This document shows, in pieces, positions 9,775 to 17,818 of a DNA stretch of 64,000 nt. The position numbers were made by a program, and so were the translations under genes. Under the pieces are notes generated by a model. It had not been told where the DNA came from and did not search any database. It saw only the letters and a list, made by a program, of their open reading frames with translations. The DNA is from an uncultured Flavobacteriaceae bacterium (GTDB lineage: Bacteria > Bacteroidota > Bacteroidia > Flavobacteriales > Flavobacteriaceae): the NCBI GenBank assembly GCA_947486785.1, contig CANKUU010000001.1, positions 124,001 to 188,000 of the forward strand, in the 5' to 3' direction. Positions within the stretch are counted from its first letter, which is position 1; each line of letters opens with the position of its first letter.

Positions 9775-12700
9775 ATGAAGTTCGCAGAATATAAAGGATT
9801 AAACCTTCCAAAAGTAGCAGAAGATATACTCTTATATTGGAAAGAAAATCACATTTTTGATAAAAGTGTTTCCAATCGCGAAGCAAAACCTAGTTATGTT
9901 TTTTATGAAGGACCTCCTTCTGCAAACGGTATGCCGGGTATACATCATGTAATGGCACGTACCATAAAAGATATTTTTCCTCGGTACAAGACAATGAAGG
10001 GCTTTCAAGTAAAAAGAAAAGCTGGTTGGGATACCCACGGTTTACCTATAGAACTAGGAGTAGAAAAAGAATTAGGTATTACTAAAGAAGATATTGGCAA
10101 AAAAATATCAATTGAAGAATACAATGCTGCATGTAAGAAAGCAGTAATGCGTTATACAGATGTTTGGAACAAAATGACCGAACAAGTGGGTTATTGGGTA
10201 GATACGGACGACCCTTATGTTACCTACAAGTCTAAGTACATGGAAACGGTTTGGTGGTTACTTAAGCAAATTTATGACAAAGGACTCATCTATAAAGGGT
10301 ATACCATACAGCCTTATTCACCCAAAGCAGGTACTGGGCTTAGTTCTCATGAGTTAAATCAACCAGGCACCTATCAAGATGTTACAGATACGACAGTAAC
10401 AGCTCAGTTTAAGGCGATTGAATCTAGCCTTCCAGATTTTCTACAGAATGAAGGAGATATATATATATTAGCATGGACAACCACACCATGGACTTTGCCG
10501 TCTAATACCGCTTTAACGGTAGGTCAAAAAATTGATTATGTGTTAGTAGAAACCTATAATCAATATACCTTTAAACCAATAAATGTGGTCTTGGCTAAAG
10601 CTTTGGTTACTAAACAGTTTGCTGGAAGGTTTAAAGAAGTAGCTGCCAAATCTGACTTATTAGAATATACTTCTGGTGATAAAAAAATACCTTATTTTAT
10701 TGTTAAAGAATTTAAAGGCAAAGATTTAGTAGGTATTAGATACGAACAACTTATAGACTATGTATCGCCTTACAAAAATTCACAAGATGCATTTCGTGTA
10801 ATAGCAGGTGATTTTGTGACTACTGAGGATGGTACAGGTATAGTGCATACAGCTCCCACTTTTGGAGCTGATGATGCTTTGGTGGCAAAACAAGCCGTAC
10901 CAGAAATTCCGCCGATGCTAGTGTTAGATGAAAATAACAATCCGGTACCTTTAGTAGATCTTCAAGGAAAATTTAGACCTGAACTTAAAGAATTTGGTGG
11001 CAAATATGTAAAAAATGAATATTATAATGACGGAGAAGCGCCCGAACGCTCTATAGATGTTGAGATTGCAATAAAATTAAAAGAAGAAAATAAAGCCTTT
11101 AAAGTTGAGAAATATGTTCACAGTTATCCAAACTGTTGGCGAACAGATAAGCCTATTTTATATTATCCGCTCGACTCTTGGTTTATTAAGATTTCTGAGG
11201 TTAAAGACAGAATGTTCGCTTTAAATCAAACTATAAACTGGAAACCTAAATCTACTGGAGAAGGACGCTTCGGAAATTGGTTGGCAAATGCCAATGATTG
11301 GAATTTGTCAAGATCGCGATATTGGGGTGTTCCGTTACCAATTTGGAGAACTGAGGATGGATCTGAAGAAATTATAATAGGCTCAGTTGCAGAATTAAAG
11401 ACGGAAATGTCGAAAGCACTAGAGGCAGGGGTACTCGAGATTGATATTTTTAAAGATTTCGTAGTTGGCGATATGACCGACGAGAATTACGAAAAAATAG
11501 ATTTACATAAAAATGTTGTAGATCAAATTACACTAGTTTCACCCTCCGGTAAGCCTATGAGGCGCGAAAGCGATTTAATTGATGTTTGGTTTGATAGCGG
11601 TTCAATGCCATATGCACAATGGCATTACCCTTTTGAGAACAAAGATCTAATTGATAATCAAGAAGCATTTCCTGCAAATTTTATCGCTGAAGGTGTTGAC
11701 CAAACTAGAGGTTGGTTTTATACTTTGCATGCTATTGCTACTATGGTATTTGATTCTGTAGCTTACAAAAACGTGGTCTCAAATGGTTTGGTTTTAGATA
11801 AGGAAGGCAAAAAGATGTCGAAGCGTTTGGGTAATGGTGTTGACCCATTTGAAACAATGAGCGCCCATGGAGCAGATGCAACGCGGTGGTATATGATTTC
11901 GAATGCTAACCCCTGGGATAATTTAAAATTTGATGTTGACGGTATTATTGAAGTAAAACGTAAGTTTTTCGGAACTCTTTATAATACCTATTCTTTCTTT
12001 TCGCTTTATGCAAATATTGATGAATTTAAGTACGCCGAAGAAGATATTGTTTTAAATGAACGACCAGAAATAGATCGATGGATACTATCTGAACTTCATA
12101 GTCTCATAAAAAAAGTAGATGATGCGTATGCAGATTATGAGCCTACAAAGGCAGTTAGAGCAATTTCAGAGTTTGTTCAAGAAAACCTAAGTAACTGGTA
12201 CGTTAGGTTATGTAGAAGACGTTTTTGGAAGGGTGACTATCAGCAAGATAAAATATCGGCTTATCAAACCCTATATACTTGTTTAGTTACGGTGGCTAAG
12301 TTGTCGGCACCCGTAGCGCCATTTTTTATGGATAGGCTTTATAGCGATTTAACAAACACCACCCAGACAGAAAATTTCGAAAGTGTTCATTTGGCTAATT
12401 TTCCAGAATTTAATTCAGAAATAGTTGACGTTGAGTTAGAAGCTAAAATGCAAAAAGCGCAGACTATTTCATCTTTGGTATTGTCTATACGTCAAAAAGA
12501 AAAAATTAAAGTAAGGCAACCATTGCAAAAGATCATGATTCCTGTTTTAGATGAAAAACAAAAACATGAAATTGAAGCTGTGGCAGATTTAATAAAGTCT
12601 GAGGTTAATGTAAAAGAAATAGATTTGTTAAATGACGCTTCTGGCATTTTAATTAAGCAGATAAAACCAAATTTTAAGGTTCTAGGGCCAAAATATGGCA

Positions 12701-13173
12701 AAGAAATGAAGTTAATTGCTAGTGCGGTCGCCAACCTTGGACAAAAAGATATCAAAAAAATTGAAAGAGAAGGCGAAATAACTGTTCAGATAGAAAATAA
12801 AAGTTTTAAATTAGAGCTGCAAGATGTAGAAATTAGCTCTCAAGATATCGAGGGTTGGCTAGTGGCGTCTTCGGGCACTACTACAGTAGCTTTAGATATT
12901 ACCATCAATGATGTATTGAGAAAAGAAGGTATTGCAAGAGAACTTGTAAACCGTATTCAGAATATGAGAAAAGATTCTGGTTTTGATGTTACAGATAAAA
13001 TAGATGTTAAGGTTTTAAAAGATGGGTTTATTGAGAAAGCGATTAGTGCAAACATAGATTATATTAAAACCGAAACACTTACCGCTGAGCTTAATTTTGA
13101 AGAAAAACTAGATATTGGCACAGCAATTGCGTTCGATGAAATAAAAACGAAATTATTTATTGAAAAACACTAG
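9775..13173 (+). CDS. ileS: Isoleucyl-tRNA synthetase, IleRS2 type with altered HIGH signature
   Basis: A 1132-residue class I synthetase charging tRNA-Ile. The first signature lies in GPPSANGMPGIHHVMARTIKD: where eukaryote-like IleRS has H-x-G-H, residues 55-58 read G-I-H-H. The second signature KMSKR is intact at 680-684, and a CP1 editing domain with TTTPWTLPSN is present. The length, TIKDIFPRY and the GWDTHGLPIE motif place it in the eukaryote-like IleRS2 group rather than the usual bacterial type. It heads a tight cluster with a DksA-like gene (3-base gap), a secreted protein and lspA. Confidence 0.97.
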   Translation: MKFAEYKGLNLPKVAEDILLYWKENHIFDKSVSNREAKPSYVFYEGPPSANGMPGIHHVMARTIKDIFPRYKTMKGFQVKRKAGWDTHGLPIELGVEKELGITKEDIGKKISIEEYNAACKKAVMRYTDVWNKMTEQVGYWVDTDDPYVTYKSKYMETVWWLLKQIYDKGLIYKGYTIQPYSPKAGTGLSSHELNQPGTYQDVTDTTVTAQFKAIESSLPDFLQNEGDIYILAWTTTPWTLPSNTALTVGQKIDYVLVETYNQYTFKPINVVLAKALVTKQFAGRFKEVAAKSDLLEYTSGDKKIPYFIVKEFKGKDLVGIRYEQLIDYVSPYKNSQDAFRVIAGDFVTTEDGTGIVHTAPTFGADDALVAKQAVPEIPPMLVLDENNNPVPLVDLQGKFRPELKEFGGKYVKNEYYNDGEAPERSIDVEIAIKLKEENKAFKVEKYVHSYPNCWRTDKPILYYPLDSWFIKISEVKDRMFALNQTINWKPKSTGEGRFGNWLANANDWNLSRSRYWGVPLPIWRTEDGSEEIIIGSVAELKTEMSKALEAGVLEIDIFKDFVVGDMTDENYEKIDLHKNVVDQITLVSPSGKPMRRESDLIDVWFDSGSMPYAQWHYPFENKDLIDNQEAFPANFIAEGVDQTRGWFYTLHAIATMVFDSVAYKNVVSNGLVLDKEGKKMSKRLGNGVDPFETMSAHGADATRWYMISNANPWDNLKFDVDGIIEVKRKFFGTLYNTYSFFSLYANIDEFKYAEEDIVLNERPEIDRWILSELHSLIKKVDDAYADYEPTKAVRAISEFVQENLSNWYVRLCRRRFWKGDYQQDKISAYQTLYTCLVTVAKLSAPVAPFFMDRLYSDLTNTTQTENFESVHLANFPEFNSEIVDVELEAKMQKAQTISSLVLSIRQKEKIKVRQPLQKIMIPVLDEKQKHEIEAVADLIKSEVNVKEIDLLNDASGILIKQIKPNFKVLGPKYGKEMKLIASAVANLGQKDIKKIEREGEITVQIENKSFKLELQDVEISSQDIEGWLVASSGTTTVALDITINDVLRKEGIARELVNRIQNMRKDSGFDVTDKIDVKVLKDGFIEKAISANIDYIKTETLTAELNFEEKLDIGTAIAFDEIKTKLFIEKH

Positions 13174-13176
13174 AAT

Positions 13177-13560
13177 ATGGCAGACGATCTTAAAGTGAGA
13201 TATTCAGACAAAGAATTAGCAGAATTTAAAGAGCTAATAGAAGATAAAATTGTTAAGGCGCAAAATCATCTAGAGCTGTTAAAAAGTGCTTATATGAATG
13301 ATAGTAATAATGGTACAGATGATACGGCACCTACCTTTAAAGCTTTCGAAGAAGGTTCTCAAACCATGAGTAAAGAAGCAAATACGCAATTGGCTATTCG
13401 TCAAGAGAAATTTATACGTGATTTAAAGAACGCCTTACTCAGAATTGAGAATAAAACCTATGGTGTTTGTCGTGTTACAGGTAAACTCATTAATAAATCA
13501 CGCTTAAAACTTGTGCCACATGCTACCTTAAGTATTGAGGCAAAAAATATGCAAAAGTAA
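13177..13560 (+). CDS. TraR/DksA family protein lacking the zinc ligands
   Basis: A 127-residue DksA/TraR-type protein with a long N-terminal coiled-coil hairpin (about residues 10-90) and a C-terminal globular part with YGVCRVTGKLINKSRL and PHATLSIEAK. In classical DksA this part carries four zinc-binding cysteines; here only C98 remains. DksA binds the RNA polymerase secondary channel and alters promoter kinetics with ppGpp. The sequence supports the fold, while regulatory activity is inferred. It starts 3 bases after the ileS stop and is surely cotranscribed with it. Confidence 0.88.
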   Translation: MADDLKVRYSDKELAEFKELIEDKIVKAQNHLELLKSAYMNDSNNGTDDTAPTFKAFEEGSQTMSKEANTQLAIRQEKFIRDLKNALLRIENKTYGVCRVTGKLINKSRLKLVPHATLSIEAKNMQK

Positions 13561-13638
13561 ATTAAAATTAGCAGCGTTAAAGTTATAAAAGGCCTGTAAG
13601 ATTTTTGAGCGCGAAAAGTATTTTTTCTAAACGTAAAT

Positions 13639-14256
13639 ATGACAAAAGGTTTTTTTCTGTTTTTTTTAATGTCGTGCAGTTTGTGCGCTCAAAAAGTGGT
13701 TAAGAAATCGATTTTAAATAGCAACTTATCAGCCGTTCAAATTGATGGCGCCAACTGTTTTAGTATCGCTATTGAAAATAGTACTTCCAATGAATTAATG
13801 ATAACTGCTTTAATTGATGGTGAATATAAAAAAGATTTGATTTTAAGTATCGAGGAACAAGGTTCTATGGTTGCCGTGAGTACTGGTTTTCAACCTAATT
13901 TTGAAAATCCAAATGACAAGTTAAGTGCCCACAAGGTAATATCAATAGCACTCGAGATTAAAATTCCTAAAGATAAGAACGTCGTTGTTTTTGGATCTAA
14001 TTGTAATGTGGAGGTAAATGGGCAGTATAAAAATCTAAATATTAGCTTGAATGACGGCATCTGTGATCTTAATGACATTTCTGGTGTAATTGAGGTTTTT
14101 TCACAGAGTGGTACTATTTCAGTAGCAAGCGAAAAAGCAAATATTAGTGCTACGAGTAAATATGGATCAATAATTAAAGATAAAATACCTACAGGTGTCG
14201 ATAAGTACACGTTAAGTACTATTACTGGAGATATCTTCTTAAAGAGAGTTAAATAA
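13639..14256 (+). CDS. Secreted beta-rich protein, DUF4097-like
   Basis: A 205-residue protein with a signal peptide (MTKGFFLFFLMSCSLCA, cleavage near AQK). The mature part has short alternating strands rich in G, N, S and D, as in repetitive parallel-beta domains of the DUF4097/head-GIN type (for example FGSNCNVEVNGQYKNLNISLN and ISATSKYGSI). The Cys at position 13 or 16 is not a good lipobox. It sits 78 bases after the DksA-like gene and 32 before lspA, in the same orientation. Function unknown. Confidence 0.7.
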   Translation: MTKGFFLFFLMSCSLCAQKVVKKSILNSNLSAVQIDGANCFSIAIENSTSNELMITALIDGEYKKDLILSIEEQGSMVAVSTGFQPNFENPNDKLSAHKVISIALEIKIPKDKNVVVFGSNCNVEVNGQYKNLNISLNDGICDLNDISGVIEVFSQSGTISVASEKANISATSKYGSIIKDKIPTGVDKYTLSTITGDIFLKRVK

Positions 14257-14288
14257 TATACTTATTTTTACCCATTTATGACTACAAA

Positions 14289-14948
14289 ATGAATTTAAAG
14301 AAATCTTTGCTGTTAATAGCAGCAGTTTTGCTGGTAGACCAAATTAGTAAAATTTATATCAAAACTCATTTTTCTTTACAAGAATCAGTTGATGTATTTA
14401 GTTGGTTTAAAATCTATTTTATTGAAAATTCAGGTGCTGCTTGGGGTGCAAAATTGAGTGATTTTTTACCAATTTCTGATTCGGCAGGTAAATTGATTCT
14501 AACGGTGTTTAGATTAATTGCAGTTGGGGGTATTTGGTATTGGTTGTATGATACGATAAGAAAAAAATTACCCACTACTTTAATTCTTGCAATATCTTTA
14601 ATCTTTGCAGGTGCTTTAGGTAATATTATAGATTCAGTTTGCTACGGGCTTATATTTAACCATAGTAATGGTCAGGTTGCCACTTTATTCTCTAATGATC
14701 CTTATGGTACTTTGTTTTATGGTAAAGTGGTAGATATGCTTTATTTTCCTATGGTGAACGCCACTTGGCCAGATTGGGTGCCTTATTTTGGCGGATTAAG
14801 TTTTAGATTTTTTGAACCAGTTTTTAACATTGCCGATACAGCTATAAGCACGGGAGTAGGTATATTGCTAGTTTTTAATAAAAGGGCATTTCCTCAAGAT
14901 GATGACCATGACCTAACAGAAAATTTAAATGAAGTTACTAAAGACTAG
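14289..14948 (+). CDS. lspA: Lipoprotein signal peptidase II
   Basis: A 219-residue inner-membrane aspartyl protease that cuts the signal peptides of prolipoproteins. It has four membrane helices. Family motifs include DQISK (residues 17-21), ENSGAAWG (46-53), ALGNIID (109-115), VVDM (147-150) and FNIADTAI (179-186). D149 and D183 are the likely catalytic pair. It is longer than the approximately 165-residue proteobacterial enzyme because of inserts between helices 2 and 4, as usual in Bacteroidota. Its stop overlaps the stop of the convergent cyclo-ligase gene. Confidence 0.93.
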   Translation: MNLKKSLLLIAAVLLVDQISKIYIKTHFSLQESVDVFSWFKIYFIENSGAAWGAKLSDFLPISDSAGKLILTVFRLIAVGGIWYWLYDTIRKKLPTTLILAISLIFAGALGNIIDSVCYGLIFNHSNGQVATLFSNDPYGTLFYGKVVDMLYFPMVNATWPDWVPYFGGLSFRFFEPVFNIADTAISTGVGILLVFNKRAFPQDDDHDLTENLNEVTKD

Positions 14949-15514
14949 TCTTTAGTAAAAGTATATATTTTTTCGGGGGTAACGCAGTAATTAAGTGCTA
15001 TGTCATTTTGGTGAACATCTGTTATCTCTTCCTCTGCCGCAAAAGCCGAAACACCAATCTTAATGACGTTTGGTCTGCACTTATTTAAAAATATATCGTA
15101 GAAGCCTTTGCCGTAACCTACGCGGTTTCCTTTGATGTCAAAGGCTAAAAGCGGTAAAAAAACAACATCAATTTTTAATTCGTTAACTTCAATACCTTCT
15201 ACTGGTTCGGGAACGCCCCACGAGTTAATTTTTAGCAAAGTATTATCGGTAAGTAAAATATTTTCAAGGGTGTTCTTCGAAGTTATTTTTGGTAAAATTA
15301 CGTTTTTATCTTTCCCTTGAAGTATAGAAAGTATAAAAGAGGTATCAACTTCTTTTTTGGAGGTGATTGGTAAAAATAAATGAAAATACTTAGCATCCCA
15401 AATAGGAATTTTAAGTAAATGATTTGCAATTTTTATACTGTAGGTAGAAAGCGCGTCTTCACTTAACTCTTTCCGTCGCTTTAAATAGTTTAATCGCAAG
15501 TCTTTTTTCAACAT
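14945..15514 (-). CDS. 5-formyltetrahydrofolate cyclo-ligase
   Basis: A 189-residue member of the 5-FTHF cyclo-ligase family, which converts 5-formyl-THF to 5,10-methenyl-THF using ATP. It has the N-terminal basic RKELSEDAL segment, the middle PKI strand and the C-terminal signature FDIKGNRVGYGKGFYDIFL (the G-x-G-K-G-x-Y-D phosphate loop). It is convergent with lspA and shares four bases (CTAG) with it. A possible 34-codon membrane peptide gene lies just upstream on the same strand. Confidence 0.93.
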   Translation of the reverse strand: MLKKDLRLNYLKRRKELSEDALSTYSIKIANHLLKIPIWDAKYFHLFLPITSKKEVDTSFILSILQGKDKNVILPKITSKNTLENILLTDNTLLKINSWGVPEPVEGIEVNELKIDVVFLPLLAFDIKGNRVGYGKGFYDIFLNKCRPNVIKIGVSAFAAEEEITDVHQNDIALNYCVTPEKIYTFTKD

Positions 15515-15562
15515 AATTAATTTCTCAACTGTAGTGAGAATGGTAGATATGATTGAAAATTA

Positions 15563-15667
15563 TTATTTTTTTAAAGATACCGTGTAATATATTTTAATGA
15601 AAAGCATTAAAACTAAGTAGGTTCCTATTGTTACTAGATAACGTTCCATTTCTTTGTTATTTGACAT
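15563..15667 (-). CDS. Possible 34-residue single-helix membrane peptide
   Basis: A short ORF encodes MSNNKEMERYLVTIGTYLVL followed by MLFIKIYYTVSLKK: a polar start, one 18-20 residue hydrophobic helix and a lysine-rich end, a plausible small membrane protein with a positive cytoplasmic tail. TATTTTTG on the minus strand (plus-strand 15675-15682) matches the -7 promoter element and lies 7 bases before the ATG, implying a very short or no leader. The gene lies 48 bases upstream of the cyclo-ligase gene. No family is recognised. Chance ORFs of this size are common, so confidence is modest. Confidence 0.42.
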   Translation of the reverse strand: MSNNKEMERYLVTIGTYLVLMLFIKIYYTVSLKK

Positions 15668-15682
15668 AAAATTACAAAAATA

Positions 15683-16009
15683 AAACCTATTAACCGCATT
15701 TTTTATCGATGAACGGCACTTTTTTTAAAATAATAATTTTTTAACATTTTTTTAAAAATTAATTTATTATGTAAATTATTGAATAACAGCCAACTATGTT
15801 AAGTAGGATTTTTACGCTAGTAAACAGTCATAGAATGTGATGGATGTAATATTTTTATTTTTTCATCAAATTTTGAACTTTGTAGAGGGCGTAGAGCATT
15901 AAAACAAATGATTTAGGAATGTTAAATAGTCGAATATCTCCAAGTATTTTTGCAAAACGCAGTAATTTAACGCTGTTAATTTAAATTAGGCAAAACAAGC
16001 GGTAAAAGT
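15683..16009. other. AT-rich intergenic region upstream of uvrC
   Basis: Very AT-rich, with poly-T and poly-A runs around 15719-15775. TATTTTTG at 15945-15952 is a candidate -7 element for uvrC, about 58 bases before its ATG, without a clear -33 partner. No gene or RNA is recognised. Confidence 0.45.
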
Positions 16010-17797
16010 ATGTCTCATGTACCCATTGAAGTGCAATTAAAAACATTACCTAGTAACCCTGGGGTGTATCAATTTTATGACGATAGCAGCACTATTTTGT
16101 ATGTGGGTAAAGCAAAAAACTTAAAGAAACGGGTGTCTTCTTATTTTAACAAAAAGCAAGAGTATGGTAAAACTCGTGTTATGGTAAAAAAGATAGCACG
16201 TATTGATCATATTGTGGTGCCAACAGAATCTGACGCACTTTTACTAGAGAATAACTTAATTAAAAAATATCGTCCGCGCTATAATGTTTTACTAAAGGAT
16301 GATAAGTCATACCCTTGGATTTGTATTAAAAAAGAGCGTTTCCCTAGAATTTTTCCCACTCGAAAATATATTAAAGATGGCTCTGAGTATTTTGGTCCAT
16401 ATACGAGTATGAAAACGGTTAGAACTTTACTTGATCTAATAAAAAGTGTTTATCCGTTAAGAACATGCAATTATGACTTAGCAGATGAAAAAATTAAAGC
16501 GAGTAAGTATAAATTATGTTTAGAGTATCATTTAGGTAATTGTATGGCGCCATGCGAGGGTTTGCAGAGCGTAGAAGAATATGATCGTCAGGTGGCAGAT
16601 ATTCGAGATATAGTCAAAGGAAATTTTAAATCTTCATTACAATACTTTAAAGGTCAAATGAAATACTTAGCCTCTGAAATGAAGTATGAAGAAGCACAGC
16701 TAATTAAAGATAAGATTGATGTTCTTGAAAATTATCAAGTAAAAACAACCGTTGTAAATCCAAAAATAAATAATGTAGATGTTTTCTCAATTATTTCTGA
16801 TGAGGCATTCGCTTATGTTAATTTTTTGCAATTATCTCATGGGTCTATAGTTCGCTCGCATACGCTAGAAATTAAAAAGAAACTTGATGAAGAGAATGAA
16901 CACCTGTTACAACTTGCGATTATCGAAATTAGAAACAGGTTTGCTTCAGAATCAAAAGAACTATACTTGCCTTTTAATGTTACTGTTGAACCGCATTTAA
17001 AAGTGACAATTCCGCAATTAGGTGACAAGAAAAAGATATTAGATCTTTCTATTCGAAATGCCAAATTTTTTAGACAAGAGCGTTTTAAACAGATAATGAT
17101 TTTAGATCCAGATAGGCATGTTAATCGAATTATGGCTCAGATGAAAAAAGATCTTCGGTTATCGCAAGAGCCGCGGCATATCGAGTGTTTTGATAATAGT
17201 AATATTCAAGGCAGTAACCCCGTAGCAGCCTGTGTTGTTTTTAGAGACGGTAAGCCCATAAAGAAAGAATATCGCCATTATAATATTAAAACAGTTGATG
17301 GGCCCGACGATTTTGCCTCCATGGAAGAGGTTGTTTTTAGAAGGTATAAAAGACTGCTAGCAGAGGAACAATCCTTGCCACAGTTAATAGTTATTGACGG
17401 AGGAAAAGGGCAATTATCTTCGGCGTTAAAAAGTCTCGATATTTTAGGTTTACGAGGAAAAATTGCTATTATCGGAATTGCAAAAAGGCTCGAGGAGATT
17501 TATTTTCCATATGACTCCATACCCCTTTATTTGGATAAAAAATCTGAAAGTCTTAAAATTATTCAACAGCTACGAAATGAAGCACATCGTTTTGGAATAA
17601 CCTTCCATCGAAATAAAAGAAGTGCTGCTGCAATAAATTCAGAGTTAGAAAGCATTGAAGGAATTGGCGAAAAGACTGCAGAAGAATTGTTGAAAAAATT
17701 CAAGTCTGTAAAAAGAATAAAAGAGGCATCAATAGAAGAACTTACTAAAAACGTAGGTTTTTCAAAAGCAAAAAAAATTTATAATAAGTTTCATTGA
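16010..17797 (+). CDS. uvrC: Excinuclease ABC subunit C
   Basis: A 595-residue UvrC, which makes both incisions in nucleotide excision repair. In order: GIY-YIG nuclease domain with GVYQFYDDSSTILYVGKAKN (residues 18-37), a Cys-rich linker (CNYDLADEKIKASKYKLCLEYHLGNCMAPC region), the UvrB-interacting helices (about 200-235), the RNase H-like nuclease core with ECFDNSNIQG and VIDGGKGQL, and a C-terminal helix-hairpin-helix pair (SIEGIGEKTAEELLKKF). Full length, with no lesions. The patatin-like gene follows 21 bases later on the same strand. Confidence 0.97.
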   Translation: MSHVPIEVQLKTLPSNPGVYQFYDDSSTILYVGKAKNLKKRVSSYFNKKQEYGKTRVMVKKIARIDHIVVPTESDALLLENNLIKKYRPRYNVLLKDDKSYPWICIKKERFPRIFPTRKYIKDGSEYFGPYTSMKTVRTLLDLIKSVYPLRTCNYDLADEKIKASKYKLCLEYHLGNCMAPCEGLQSVEEYDRQVADIRDIVKGNFKSSLQYFKGQMKYLASEMKYEEAQLIKDKIDVLENYQVKTTVVNPKINNVDVFSIISDEAFAYVNFLQLSHGSIVRSHTLEIKKKLDEENEHLLQLAIIEIRNRFASESKELYLPFNVTVEPHLKVTIPQLGDKKKILDLSIRNAKFFRQERFKQIMILDPDRHVNRIMAQMKKDLRLSQEPRHIECFDNSNIQGSNPVAACVVFRDGKPIKKEYRHYNIKTVDGPDDFASMEEVVFRRYKRLLAEEQSLPQLIVIDGGKGQLSSALKSLDILGLRGKIAIIGIAKRLEEIYFPYDSIPLYLDKKSESLKIIQQLRNEAHRFGITFHRNKRSAAAINSELESIEGIGEKTAEELLKKFKSVKRIKEASIEELTKNVGFSKAKKIYNKFH

Positions 17798-17818
17798 AAA
17801 TCACGACTAATTAAGACT

